Shown: positions 46,628 through 55,334 of the stretch, one piece after another
How the letters are laid out: the number at the start of each line of letters is the position of its first letter
How positions within the stretch are numbered: position 1 is the first letter of the stretch
Assembly: GCA_019120375.1 (NCBI GenBank)
Contig: DWVE01000027.1
Location: forward strand, 1-64,000
Direction: 5' to 3'
Length of the DNA: 64,000 nt
Source of the DNA: Allofournierella_A excrementavium
GTDB lineage: Bacteria > Bacillota > Clostridia > Oscillospirales > Ruminococcaceae
Notes under the pieces: generated by a model
Seen by the model: the letters and a program-made list of their open reading frames with translations, nothing else
The model's database searches: none
What the model was told of the DNA's origin: nothing
Position numbers and translations under genes: made by a program

Positions 46628-46679
46628 GGCCCGGCGGCCTTCCGCGTGTTTTTGCGCGGGGCCGCCGGGCCCTCTTTTT
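46628..46679 (+). terminator. Terminator of the Big2/CAP gene
   Basis: GGCCCGGCGGCC pairs with GGCCGCCGGGCC across a 20-base loop and is followed by TTTTT after CTC. Confidence 0.85.
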
Positions 46680-46690
46680 GCCGCCTGCGT

Positions 46691-46719
46691 TTGCCCTCGG
46701 CGCGGTTTTGTGGTATACT
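46691..46719 (+). promoter_or_regulatory. Promoter of the ruvCAB operon
   Basis: TTGCCC (46691-46696), 17 bases and TATACT (46714-46719). No LexA-type box was recognised beside it. Confidence 0.75.
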
Positions 46720-46771
46720 ATATCGGATATTGTGGAGAAGTGTGGCCGCAGGGCCAAAGAGGGAAGTGTCT

Positions 46772-47269
46772 ATGCGCGTTTTGGGCATCGACCCCGGATA
46801 CGCCATCGTGGGCTGGGGGGTCGTGGAATACATCGGCAACCGGTTCACGCCGGTGGACTTCGGGGCGGTGACCACCCCGGCGGGCATGCCTTTCGAGCAG
46901 CGCCTTGCGGCGGTGTACGACGGCGTTTCGCGCATCATGCGGGACTATGCCCCCGAGGCGCTGAGCATCGAGCAGCTGTTCTATCAGCACAACCAGACCA
47001 CCGTCATCGGCGTGGCCGAGGCCCGCGGGGTCATCCTGCTGGCCGCCGCCCAGTGCGGGGTGCCGGTGTTCGAATACACCCCCATGCAGGTCAAGCAGGC
47101 GGTCACCGGCTACGGCAAGGCGGTGAAAAAGCAGGTGCAGGAGATGACCCGGGTGCTGCTGCGCCTGGACAAGGTGCCCAAGCCCGACGACACCGCCGAC
47201 GCGCTGGCCATGGCCATCGCCCACTGCCATTGCAGCCGCAGCCGGCTGCAGAACATGCCCTTGCGCTGA
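46772..47269 (+). CDS. ruvC: Crossover junction endodeoxyribonuclease RuvC
   Basis: 165 residues. It cuts Holliday junctions symmetrically, guided by RuvAB. The catalytic acids are seen as D7 (LGIDPG), E67 (SIEQLF) and the DDTADAL cluster (D139, D140, D143). VKQAVTGYGKAVKKQVQEMTRVLL is the conserved DNA-facing helix region. GGGAAG precedes the ATG. It is first of three genes in the order ruvC-ruvA-ruvB. Confidence 0.97.
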   Translation: MRVLGIDPGYAIVGWGVVEYIGNRFTPVDFGAVTTPAGMPFEQRLAAVYDGVSRIMRDYAPEALSIEQLFYQHNQTTVIGVAEARGVILLAAAQCGVPVFEYTPMQVKQAVTGYGKAVKKQVQEMTRVLLRLDKVPKPDDTADALAMAIAHCHCSRSRLQNMPLR

Positions 47270-47287
47270 CAAAGGAGGCCTTTCGCC

Positions 47288-47890
47288 GTGATCTATTGCC
47301 TGAACGGAAAAATTCTGAAAAAGAGCCTGGACCAGGTGGTCATCAGCTGCGCCGGGGTGGGCTATCAGGTGCAGGTGCCCTCCAGCGTGGCGGGCGCGCT
47401 GCCCGCCGTGGGCCAGGAGGCCACCCTCTACACCTGCATGAACGTGACCGAGAGCGACGTGTCCCTCTTCGGTTTTGCCGACGAGGAGCAACAGGCCTGC
47501 TTCAAGATGCTCACCGCCGTGAGCGGCGTGGGCCCCAAGGTTGGGCTGGCGATCTTGAGCGTGCTCAGCCCCCAGCGCATCGCGCTGGCCGCCTCGGCGG
47601 GGGACCACAAGGCCTTCACCGCCGCCAGCGGCGTGGGCCCGAAACTGGCCCAGCGCATCACCCTGGAACTGAAGGACAAGGTGGGCAAGGGCCTGGCGGA
47701 GGGGCTTTCCCTCTCCGACCTGGGCCCGGCGGCCCCCGCCGCGGGCAGCAATCTGGCCCAGGCGGCCGCGGCCCTCACCAGCCTTGGCTACACCTCCGGC
47801 GAGGCGGCGGCGGCGCTGACCAAGCTGGACGACACCCTGCCGGTGGAAGAACTCATCAAGCTGGCGCTGCGCGGCATGGCAAGGAGGTAA
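47288..47890 (+). CDS. ruvA: Holliday junction branch migration protein RuvA
   Basis: 200 residues with the three-domain layout: N-terminal OB fold (MIYCLNGKILKKSLDQVVISCAGVGYQVQVPSS), a double helix-hairpin-helix centre (KMLTAVSGVGPKVGLAILSVLSP and AASGVGPKLAQRITLELKDK) and a C-terminal RuvB-binding domain (AAAALTSLGYTSGEAAAALTKLD). It binds the four-way junction as a tetramer. Start codon GTG, preceded by AAAGGAGG at about eight bases. Confidence 0.98.
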   Translation: MIYCLNGKILKKSLDQVVISCAGVGYQVQVPSSVAGALPAVGQEATLYTCMNVTESDVSLFGFADEEQQACFKMLTAVSGVGPKVGLAILSVLSPQRIALAASAGDHKAFTAASGVGPKLAQRITLELKDKVGKGLAEGLSLSDLGPAAPAAGSNLAQAAAALTSLGYTSGEAAAALTKLDDTLPVEELIKLALRGMARR

Positions 47891-47893
47891 ACC

Positions 47894-48937
47894 GTGGAAG
47901 ATTTTGACCGCAACGACCGTCTGGTCAGCCCCGAAGTGAACCGGGGCGAGACGGAGGAGATGAACCTCCGCCCCCGCACGCTGGAAGAGTATGTGGGCCA
48001 GGAGAAGGTCAAGGAGAACCTGCGCATCTATCTGGAAGCGGCCAAGCGCCGGGGCGAGCCCATGGATCACATCCTGCTCTACGGCCCTCCGGGCCTGGGC
48101 AAGACCACCCTGGCGGGCATCGTGGCCCAGGAGATGGGGGTGCAGATACGCATCACCAGCGGCCCGGCCATCGAGAAGCCCGGCGACCTGGCCGCCCTGC
48201 TCACCAACCTCCAGGAGGGCGACGTGCTCTTCATCGACGAGATCCACCGCCTCTCCCGCCAGGTGGAGGAGGTGCTCTATCCCGCCCTGGAGGACTACGC
48301 CCTGGACATCATGATCGGCAAGGGCCCCAGCGCCCAGTCCATCCGCATCAACCTGCCCCGGTTCACCCTCATCGGCGCCACCACCCGGGCCGGCCAGCTC
48401 ACCGGCCCGCTGCGCGACCGCTTCGGCGTGCTGCTGAAACTGGAGCTTTACAGCCCCGACGAGCTGGCCCGCATCATCCGGCGCAGCGCCGGCATCCTGG
48501 GCCAGCCCTGCACCGAGGAGGGGGCTCTCGAACTGGCAAAGTGCAGCCGGGGCACCCCCCGCGTGGCCAACCGTCTGCTCAAGCGGGTGCGGGACTTCGC
48601 GGTGGTGCTGGGGGACGGCACGGTGGACGGCGACGCCGCCCGGCTGGCCCTCAAGCGCATGGACATCGACGCGCTGGGCCTGGACGAGCTGGACCGCAGC
48701 CTGTTGCGGGCCATCATCGAGCTGTACGGCGGCGGACCGGTGGGTCTGGACACCCTGGCTGCCGCCCTGGGCGAAGAGGCGGTGACGCTGGAGGACGTGT
48801 GCGAGCCCTATCTGATGCAGATGGGCTTCCTCACCCGCACCCCCCGCGGCCGGTGCGTCACCCGGCTGGCCTACGAGCATCTGGGCATGCGCGCCCCGAA
48901 CCTTGCGGAGGAGAGCGGCCAGCAGAGCATGTTCTGA
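47894..48937 (+). CDS. ruvB: Holliday junction branch migration ATPase RuvB
   Basis: 347 residues. The AAA+ motor drives branch migration with RuvA. Walker A LLYGPPGLGKTTLA, Walker B VLFIDEIHRLSRQVEEVLYPALEDYALDIMIGKG, sensor 1 TLIGATTRAGQLTGPLRDRFG (arginine finger region) and the C-terminal winged helix (LDELDRSLLRAIIELYGGGPVGLDTLAAALGEE..RTPRGRCVT) are all present. GTG start, with AAGGAGGTAA overlapping the end of ruvA. Confidence 0.98.
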   Translation: MEDFDRNDRLVSPEVNRGETEEMNLRPRTLEEYVGQEKVKENLRIYLEAAKRRGEPMDHILLYGPPGLGKTTLAGIVAQEMGVQIRITSGPAIEKPGDLAALLTNLQEGDVLFIDEIHRLSRQVEEVLYPALEDYALDIMIGKGPSAQSIRINLPRFTLIGATTRAGQLTGPLRDRFGVLLKLELYSPDELARIIRRSAGILGQPCTEEGALELAKCSRGTPRVANRLLKRVRDFAVVLGDGTVDGDAARLALKRMDIDALGLDELDRSLLRAIIELYGGGPVGLDTLAAALGEEAVTLEDVCEPYLMQMGFLTRTPRGRCVTRLAYEHLGMRAPNLAEESGQQSMF

Positions 48938-49037
48938 CCGCGCCGCCGCGCAAACCAACAAGAAATATTCACAATTACAGGGTACAATATAGAATCCATG
49001 ACCCCAGGGCCATGGCAGAGAAAAAGGAGAAGTGCCT

Positions 49038-49991
49038 ATGCGAGCCGCCAGTTCCTGGCAGGATTATGAACTCATCGACGCCACCGGCGGCAGCCGGCTG
49101 GAGCGGTGGGGCGACGCGCTGCTGGTCCGCCCGGACCCGCAGGTGGTGTGGAAGAACCCGCGCACCAGCCCCCTGTGGGCCAAGGCGGACGCGGTGTATC
49201 ACCGCAGCGACAAGGGCGGCGGCCAGTGGGAATACCGCCGCCGTCTGCCCGAAAAATGGCAGATCGGCTGGCAGGGCCTGCGGCTGGTGGTCAGCCCCAC
49301 CGGCTTCAAGCACACCGGCGTGTTCCCCGAGCAGGCGGTGAACTGGGCCTTCTATCAGAAGGCCATCGCCGCGGCGGGCCGGCCCATCCGGGTGCTGAAC
49401 CTCTTCGGCTACACCGGCGGGGCCACCCTGGCCTGCGCCGCCGCGGGGGCCAGCGTCTGCCACGTGGACGCCTCCAAGGGCATCGTGGCCTGGGCGCGGG
49501 AGAACGCCGCCGAAAGCCGCCTGGCGGACAAGCCCATCCGCTGGATCGTGGACGACTGCACCAAGTTCGTGGCCCGGGAGGCCCGCCGGGGCAGCCGCTA
49601 CGACGCCATCATCATGGACCCGCCCAGCTACGGCCGCGGCCCGGGGGGCGAGGTGTGGAAGCTGGAAAACTGCATCTACGACCTCATCGAGCAGTGCACC
49701 CAGGTGCTCAGCGACGAGCCCCTGTTCGTGGCGGTGAACAGCTACACCACCGGCCTGTCGCCGGCGGTGATGGAGTACATCTTAAAGACTCTTCTGTGCC
49801 CGGAAAAGGGCGGCGCGACCAGCTGCGACGAGATCGGCCTGCCGGTGTCCAGCACCGGCGGTGTGGTGCCCTGCGGCGCCACCGCCTTCTGGCTGGCAGA
49901 CGGCGTGCAGGCGGGGGAGAAAAAGAGCTCGATGAACGCGCCCATCGTTCTCAAACCCTTGGCGCAGGAAGCGCAGACGGGGGAGGAATGA
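49038..49991 (+). CDS. Class I SAM-dependent methyltransferase, RlmI-like
   Basis: 317 residues. It has the SAM site VLNLFGYTGGATLACAAAGASVCHVDASKGIVAWARENAAESRLADKPIRWIVDDC and the catalytic/PPxY motif IIMDPPSYGRGPGGEVWKLE of the RlmI/RlmK-type rRNA cytosine methyltransferases; the N-terminal PUA domain of RlmI is replaced by a short beta region. The substrate is probably rRNA but not proven. ATG at 49038 is chosen (AAGGAG at eight bases); an upstream GTG at 49032 is too close to the ribosome site. The stop region overlaps the ecfA1 ribosome site. Confidence 0.85.
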   Translation: MRAASSWQDYELIDATGGSRLERWGDALLVRPDPQVVWKNPRTSPLWAKADAVYHRSDKGGGQWEYRRRLPEKWQIGWQGLRLVVSPTGFKHTGVFPEQAVNWAFYQKAIAAAGRPIRVLNLFGYTGGATLACAAAGASVCHVDASKGIVAWARENAAESRLADKPIRWIVDDCTKFVAREARRGSRYDAIIMDPPSYGRGPGGEVWKLENCIYDLIEQCTQVLSDEPLFVAVNSYTTGLSPAVMEYILKTLLCPEKGGATSCDEIGLPVSSTGGVVPCGATAFWLADGVQAGEKKSSMNAPIVLKPLAQEAQTGEE

Positions 49992-49993
49992 AC

Positions 49994-50827
49994 ATGGAAC
50001 ACATGATAAACGCCGAGGGCATCCGCTTTCGCTACACGCCGGAAAGCCCCTGGGCCGTGGACGGCGCCTCTGTGTTGGTGGACAAGGGCGAGTTCGTGGC
50101 GGTGCTGGGGGCCAACGGCTGCGGCAAAAGCACCCTGGCCAAGCACTTCAACGCCATCCTGCTGCCCGAGGCCGGCACCGTGCTGGTGGAGGGCATGAAC
50201 ACCGCCGACGAGGAGCATCTTTACGACATCCGCCAGAAGGTGGGCATGGTGTTCCAGAACCCGGACAACCAGATCGTCGCCACCGTGGTGGAAGAGGACG
50301 TGGCCTTCGCCCTGGAAAACCTGGGCGTGCCCCCCGCCGAGATCCGCGCCCGCATCGACGACGCAATGAAGATGGCGGGCATCTACAAGCACCGGGAAAA
50401 AGCGCCCCACAAGCTGTCGGGCGGCCAGAAGCAGCGGGTGGCCATCGCCGGCGTCATCGCCATGCGGCCGGACTGCCTTGTGCTGGATGAATCCACCGCC
50501 ATGCTGGACCCCCGGGGCCGGGAAAAGGTGATGGAGACCATCCGCCACCTCAACCGGGACTACGGCATCACCGTGGTGTCCATCACCCACTACATGGACG
50601 AGGCCGCCCAGGCCGACCGTGTGGTGGTGATGAGCGAGGGCAAGGTGGTCATGGAGGGCACCCCCCGCCAGGTGTTCAGCCAGGTGGGCGAGCTGCACCG
50701 GCTGCGGCTGGACGTGCCCCAGGTCACCGAGCTGTGCTGCCGGCTGGCAGAGGCCGGGGTGGACATCCCCACCGACATCATCAACGAGGAAGAATGCGCC
50801 GCCGCGCTCTATGAGCTTTTGAAGTAA
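49994..50827 (+). CDS. ecfA1: Energy-coupling factor transporter ATPase EcfA1
   Basis: 277 residues. Walker A GANGCGKST, Q-loop VFQNPDNQIVATVVEEDVAFALENLGVP, signature LSGGQKQRVAIAG, Walker B CLVLDESTAMLDP and H-switch ITHYMDEA. In an ECF transporter EcfA1 pairs with EcfA2 and EcfT to drive several S components. The ATG at 49994 has GGGAGGA seven bases upstream; ATG at 49988 is too close. Confidence 0.97.
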   Translation: MEHMINAEGIRFRYTPESPWAVDGASVLVDKGEFVAVLGANGCGKSTLAKHFNAILLPEAGTVLVEGMNTADEEHLYDIRQKVGMVFQNPDNQIVATVVEEDVAFALENLGVPPAEIRARIDDAMKMAGIYKHREKAPHKLSGGQKQRVAIAGVIAMRPDCLVLDESTAMLDPRGREKVMETIRHLNRDYGITVVSITHYMDEAAQADRVVVMSEGKVVMEGTPRQVFSQVGELHRLRLDVPQVTELCCRLAEAGVDIPTDIINEEECAAALYELLK

Positions 50828-50878
50828 GCGCGGCGGTTTCGGGGCAAAGGCCCCGCAAGAGGGAGGGAAAGGCGGCCT

Positions 50879-51760
50879 ATGGCAGCCATCATCGAAACAA
50901 AGGGCTTGACCCACATCTACAACGCCGGCATGCCCGACGCCACCGTGGCGCTGGACAAGGTGAACTTTGCCGTGGAAGAGGGCGACTTCGTGGGCATCAT
51001 CGGCTCCACGGGGTCGGGCAAAAGCACCCTCATCACCCACTTCAACGGCATCCTGAAGCCCACCGAGGGCCAGGTGCTGGTGGACGGGCAGGACATCTGG
51101 GCAAAACCGGCGGACATCCGCAAGTTCCGCTTCATGGTGGGGCTGGTGTTCCAGTACCCCGAGTACCAGCTGTTCGAGGAGACGGTGCATAAGGACATCG
51201 CCTTCGGCCCCAAAAACATGGGCCTGGACGAGGCCGAGATCGACCGGCGGGTGAAGAGCGCCGCCCGGTTCGTGGGCCTGAAGGACGAATATCTCCAGCG
51301 CAGCCCCTTCGAGCTTTCCGGCGGGCAGAAGCGCCGGGTGGCCATCGCCGGCGTGATGGCCATGGAGCCGAAAATCCTGGTGCTGGACGAGCCCGCCGCG
51401 GGCCTGGACCCGGAGGGCCGGGAGATGATCCTCTCCCAGGTCAAGCGCTTCCACAAGGAGACCGGCACCACCGTCATCCTGGTGAGCCACTCCATGGAGG
51501 ACATCGCCAAATACGCCGACAAGGTGCTGGTGATGGACCAGCGCCGCATCGCCATGTACGACACGGTGGAGCACGTCTTTGCCCGTGCGGACGAACTGCT
51601 GGAGCTGGGCCTCTCGGTGCCTCAGGTGACCAAGGTGTTCCTGCGGCTGCGGGCCATGGGGCTGGACCTGCCCCAGGACGTGTACACCGTGCCCTACGCG
51701 GTCAAGACCATCCAGGCGGCCCTGGCGAAGAAGAACGGGGGAGGTGAGGCGACGTGCTGA
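50879..51760 (+). CDS. ecfA2: Energy-coupling factor transporter ATPase EcfA2
   Basis: 293 residues. Walker A GSTGSGKST, Q-loop VFQYPEYQLFEETVHKDIAFGPKN (the EYQLFEETV motif is diagnostic of EcfA2), signature LSGGQKRRVAIAG, Walker B ILVLDEPAAGLDP, H-switch VSHSMED. The C-terminus includes the DELLELGLSVPQVTKV tail typical of EcfA. It overlaps ecfT by seven bases. GGAGGG lies about ten bases before the ATG. Confidence 0.98.
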   Translation: MAAIIETKGLTHIYNAGMPDATVALDKVNFAVEEGDFVGIIGSTGSGKSTLITHFNGILKPTEGQVLVDGQDIWAKPADIRKFRFMVGLVFQYPEYQLFEETVHKDIAFGPKNMGLDEAEIDRRVKSAARFVGLKDEYLQRSPFELSGGQKRRVAIAGVMAMEPKILVLDEPAAGLDPEGREMILSQVKRFHKETGTTVILVSHSMEDIAKYADKVLVMDQRRIAMYDTVEHVFARADELLELGLSVPQVTKVFLRLRAMGLDLPQDVYTVPYAVKTIQAALAKKNGGGEATC

Positions 51761-52572
51761 AAGACATCACCATCGGCCAGCACTTCCCCGGCAACTCCCC
51801 GGTGCACCGCTGCGACCCCCGGCTGAAAATCCTGCTGGTCATCGCCTACATCGTCATCCTGTTCACCGTCACCAACTTCCTGGGCCTGGCGCTGAGCATC
51901 CTGCTGCTGGCGGGGCTGTATCTCATGGCCCATATCCCCCTGAAACTCATCCTCAAGAGCCTCAAGCCCATCATGCCCATCGTGGTGTTCACGGCGGTGC
52001 TGAACCTCTTCTTCATGGGCGGCGAAGGGGAACCGCTGGTCTCCTTCTGGGTCTTCCGCATCTATAAGGAAGGCGTGGCCTACGCCATCTTCATGGCGGT
52101 GCGCATCGTGGCCCTCATCGCGGGCACCAGCCTGCTCACCTACACCACCAGCCCCATCGTCCTCACCGACGCCATCGAGCGGCTGCTGCGCCCCTTCGCG
52201 AAGCTGCACATGCCGGTGCACGAGCTGGCCATGATGATGACCATCGCCCTGCGCTTCATCCCCACCCTCATCGAGGAGACGGATAAAATCATGAACGCCC
52301 AGAAGGCCCGCGGCGCCATGCTGGACAGCGGCTCCCTCTCCGACCGGGTGAAGGCCATGGTGCCCATCCTCATCCCGCTGTTCATTTCGGCTTTCCGCCG
52401 GGCGGACGAGCTGGCCATGGCCATGGAGTGCCGCTGCTACCGGGGCGGCGAGGGCCGCACCCGGCTCAAAGTTCTCCGCTTCGGCGCGCTGGACTGGGAG
52501 GCGCTGGCGCTCTGCACCCTGGCCTTCGCGGCGCTTTGGGCCACCCGCTTTCTGATGCCGGGGGTCTTGTGA
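51754..52572 (+). CDS. ecfT: Energy-coupling factor transporter transmembrane protein EcfT
   Basis: 272 residues with four to five membrane helices and a long cytoplasmic coupling section. DPRLKILLVIAYIVILFTVTNFLGLALSILLLAGLYL opens the protein; MTIALRFIPTLIEETDKIMNAQKARGA and the second 'ARG'-type helix region (FRRADELAMAMECRCYRGGEGRTRLKVL) contact the ATPases. It is the shared scaffold for S components, for example the one at 29641. GTG start overlapping ecfA2. Confidence 0.97.
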   Translation: MLKDITIGQHFPGNSPVHRCDPRLKILLVIAYIVILFTVTNFLGLALSILLLAGLYLMAHIPLKLILKSLKPIMPIVVFTAVLNLFFMGGEGEPLVSFWVFRIYKEGVAYAIFMAVRIVALIAGTSLLTYTTSPIVLTDAIERLLRPFAKLHMPVHELAMMMTIALRFIPTLIEETDKIMNAQKARGAMLDSGSLSDRVKAMVPILIPLFISAFRRADELAMAMECRCYRGGEGRTRLKVLRFGALDWEALALCTLAFAALWATRFLMPGVL

Positions 52573-52573
52573 G

Positions 52574-53335
52574 ATGAACATCCTGCTGGACCTGAGCTAT
52601 GACGGCACAAACTTCTGCGGCTTTCAGGTGCAGAAGAACGGCGTTTCCGTCTGCGAGACCGTGCAGAACGCCCTGGAGGCCCTCTTTGGCGCCCGGCCCG
52701 ACGTGAAGGGCTGCGGCCGCACCGACGCGGGGGTGCACGCTTTGCACTACGCGCTGAACTTCTGGGCCGAAACCTCCATCCCGGTGGAAAAGCTGCCCCT
52801 GGCCCTCAACCGCCACCTGCCCGACACGGTGCGGGTGAACGCCGCGCGCGAGGTGCCCCAGGAGTTTCACGCCCGCTATTCCGCCCACACCAAGACCTAC
52901 GTTTACCGCATCTGGAACAGCCCGGTGGAAAGCCCCTTCGAGGCGGCCTACCACCACCGCGTCAGCGCCCCGCTAAACGCGGAGGCCATGGACAAGGCGG
53001 CGGCGAAGTTCGTGGGCAAACACGATTTTCTCAGCCTCTGCTCGGCGGGCAGTTCGGTGGCGGCCAAGGGCGACACCGTGCGCACCATCTCCGCCTGCAA
53101 AGTGGAGCGGCAGGGGCCCCTTGTCACCGTCACCGTCACCGCCGACGGCTACCTTTACAATATGGTGCGCATCCTGGCCGGCACCCTGGTGGAGGCCGGC
53201 CGGGGCGCCCTTGACCCCGACGCCGTGCCCGCCATCCTGGCCGGGTGCGACCGCAGCCTTGCCGGGCCCACCCTGCCGGCAAAGGGGCTGTTTTTGAAAC
53301 AGGTGGACTATCCCCCCGAGGCCCTGGGCCTCTGA
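52574..53335 (+). CDS. truA: tRNA pseudouridine(38-40) synthase TruA
   Basis: 253 residues. The catalytic aspartate lies in GCGRTDAGVHAL. LDLSYDGTNFCGFQVQKNGVSVCETVQNALEAL, FHARYSAHTKTYVYRIWN and GYLYNMVRILAGTLVEAGRG are further TruA signatures. It converts uridines 38-40 of the anticodon arm to pseudouridine. The gene order ecfA1-ecfA2-ecfT-truA is the standard Firmicutes arrangement; the ribosomal-protein genes that usually precede it are absent here. Confidence 0.98.
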   Translation: MNILLDLSYDGTNFCGFQVQKNGVSVCETVQNALEALFGARPDVKGCGRTDAGVHALHYALNFWAETSIPVEKLPLALNRHLPDTVRVNAAREVPQEFHARYSAHTKTYVYRIWNSPVESPFEAAYHHRVSAPLNAEAMDKAAAKFVGKHDFLSLCSAGSSVAAKGDTVRTISACKVERQGPLVTVTVTADGYLYNMVRILAGTLVEAGRGALDPDAVPAILAGCDRSLAGPTLPAKGLFLKQVDYPPEALGL

Positions 53336-53360
53336 TTTTTCTCTGAAAGGAGGCGCCGCC

Positions 53361-54557
53361 GTGAGCGAAGGACACAGTGGGTCCAACGTGACCCGTTTGC
53401 AGGAGGTGCGCCGGCGGCGGGCGCTGCGGCGGCTGCGCAGGCTTGTGCTTGTGCTGGCGGCGGCGGGGCTGGTGGCCCTTTACTTCACCGGGGCTTACAG
53501 TCAGCTGGCCCTGGCCGCCCGGGAGACCTTCGACTCGGTGCGCATCGCCCTGTCGCCCGGGGCGGGCTGGCCGGTCAAGACCGGCATCCCCGAGATACTG
53601 CAGGCCGAGCCCCTCTCCGGCGGCTTCGTGCTGCTGGGGCAGCAGGACGTGGGCGTCTGGTCCGGCGGCGGCACCGAGCTGCGCACCATCCAGCACGGCT
53701 ACGCCCGCCCGGTCATCAGCGCGGGCAACACCCGCTTTTGCCTCTACGGCCGCTCCGGCTACGAGCTGCGGGTGGAGGGCCGCACCGACACCCTCTACAA
53801 GCGCACCTTTGAACAGCCCATCCTGCTGGCCGAGATGAGCACCGGCGGCAGCGTGGCGGTGGTGACCCAGTCCGACCGCTTTGCCGCCGAGCTCACCGTG
53901 TGGGACTCCTCCATGGAGTTCCGCTACGGCTGGAACCCCACCGACACCGAGGGCACCCCGGTGCGGGTGGCCTTTGCGCGGGACAACAAGCGCCTTGCCG
54001 TTGCCTGCCTTGTGGCCCGGGGGGGCAGCTTGCAGACAAACCTCTATTTCCTGGACATCCGCAGCGACGAGGTCACCGCCTCGGCCACCGCCACCGGCCA
54101 GCCGCTGCAGCTGCACTGGCTGTCCAACGACCGGCTGCTGGCCATCTATGACCGCACGGCCATCGTCTACGACGCGGCCACCGGCGAGCAGACGGCGGTG
54201 TACAGCTTTGAGGGCGAGAGCCTGGGCGCGGCCTCGGTTTCCGGCCAGAACTGCGCTTTGCTGTTCAGCCCCGACGCCAGCGATTCCCCCGCCCGGCTGG
54301 TGATTTTGGACCCGGAGATGCAGGTGCTGGGCGAGGCCAGTGTGCCCGCCCCCGCCGAGGGAGTGGTGTGCACCCGCACCGCCGCATACGTTTTAAGACA
54401 GGAGAGCGTTGCCGCCTACAGTCTGGCCGGAGAGGCCCTGTGGGAAGCGCCCACCGAGACCAAACCCCTGGCTGCGCTGGACGCAAAGCAGCTGGTGGTG
54501 GTCACCGGCGGGCAGGCCGCCCTGCTCACCCAGCCGGACGACGGGCAGACCGCCTGA
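53361..54557 (+). CDS. DUF5711-like protein with N-terminal membrane anchor
   Basis: 398 residues. A basic N-terminus (RRRRALRRLRRLV) leads to one membrane helix (about 28-48); the rest is a beta-propeller-like extracytoplasmic domain with repeated units such as FCLYGRSGYELRVEGRTDTLYKRTF, AVVTQSDRFAAELTVWDSS and AVACLVARGGSLQTNLYFLDI. The pattern suggests a seven-bladed WD40/YVTN-like sensor or scaffold. Function unknown; found mainly in Clostridia. GTG start with AAAGGAGG about ten bases upstream. Precedes a CvpA-like gene, with which it is probably co-transcribed. Confidence 0.78.
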   Translation: MSEGHSGSNVTRLQEVRRRRALRRLRRLVLVLAAAGLVALYFTGAYSQLALAARETFDSVRIALSPGAGWPVKTGIPEILQAEPLSGGFVLLGQQDVGVWSGGGTELRTIQHGYARPVISAGNTRFCLYGRSGYELRVEGRTDTLYKRTFEQPILLAEMSTGGSVAVVTQSDRFAAELTVWDSSMEFRYGWNPTDTEGTPVRVAFARDNKRLAVACLVARGGSLQTNLYFLDIRSDEVTASATATGQPLQLHWLSNDRLLAIYDRTAIVYDAATGEQTAVYSFEGESLGAASVSGQNCALLFSPDASDSPARLVILDPEMQVLGEASVPAPAEGVVCTRTAAYVLRQESVAAYSLAGEALWEAPTETKPLAALDAKQLVVVTGGQAALLTQPDDGQTA

Positions 54558-54598
54558 GCGCCCCGGCAAAAAATCCAAACGCAAAAAGGAGTGATCGG

Positions 54599-55276
54599 AT
54601 GAACGCGGCCATCGTGTTCGACCTTGTGATGCTGGCCCTGCTGCTGGTGGTGGCCTTCGCCTATGCCCGCCGCGGCTTTGCCGCCGGTCTGGTGCAGTTC
54701 GTGGGCAATCTGGCCAGTCTCATCGGGGCGCTGGTGCTCAGCCATCAGGCCTCGCCGCTGCTGTTCGAAAAGTTTTTCCAGAACGGCTTTGTGACCAGCA
54801 TCCAGAACACCCTCACCGCCGAGGGCACGGTGAACATCCAGTCCACCATCGAAAAGTACGCGGGCTTTCTGCCCGAGAGCATCAAGGAGAGCCTCACCGC
54901 CTCCGCCGCCGGCCTGCTGGACAGCGGCGCGCCGGACCTGGCGGCCAAGCTGGTGGACGAGGTCATTGCCCCGCTGCTCACCCCCATCATTGCCATCGTG
55001 CTGTTCTTTGTGGCCTTTGCCCTGTGCAGGCTGCTGGTGGGGCTGCTGGTGGCGGTGCTCACCAACGTGAACCGCATCCCGGTGATGGGCTCGGTGAACC
55101 GCTTCTTCGGCTTCCTGATGGGCCTGCTGGCCGGCGTGGTGGATCTGTATCTGGTGCTGTGCGCCGTGTGGGCGGTCATCGTCATCACCGGCGGCTCCAT
55201 CGGGTTCCTCAACGATCAGGCGCTGGCCGGCAGCATCACCTACAGCCTGTTCGGACGCTTCAATCCGTTTTATTAA
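54599..55276 (+). CDS. CvpA family membrane protein
   Basis: 225 residues. Four or five membrane helices: FDLVMLALLLVVAFAYARRGFAAGLVQFVGNLASLIGALVLS (the CvpA opening motif, a glycine-rich RGF..VG pattern), a soluble middle (about 50-120, with FQNGFVTSIQNTLTAEGTVNIQSTIEKYAG) and IAIVLFFVAFALCRLLVGLLVAVLTNVNRIPVMGSVNRFFGFLMGLLAGVVDLYLV. CvpA proteins act in envelope homeostasis and colicin V export in Enterobacteria; the role here is unknown. AAAAGGAG precedes the ATG. Confidence 0.88.
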   Translation: MNAAIVFDLVMLALLLVVAFAYARRGFAAGLVQFVGNLASLIGALVLSHQASPLLFEKFFQNGFVTSIQNTLTAEGTVNIQSTIEKYAGFLPESIKESLTASAAGLLDSGAPDLAAKLVDEVIAPLLTPIIAIVLFFVAFALCRLLVGLLVAVLTNVNRIPVMGSVNRFFGFLMGLLAGVVDLYLVLCAVWAVIVITGGSIGFLNDQALAGSITYSLFGRFNPFY

Positions 55277-55334
55277 GGGGCCGCGGGCCCCGTGACTCGA
55301 GGCCTTGGAAAAAGGCAGAGAGGGAGAGAGACCT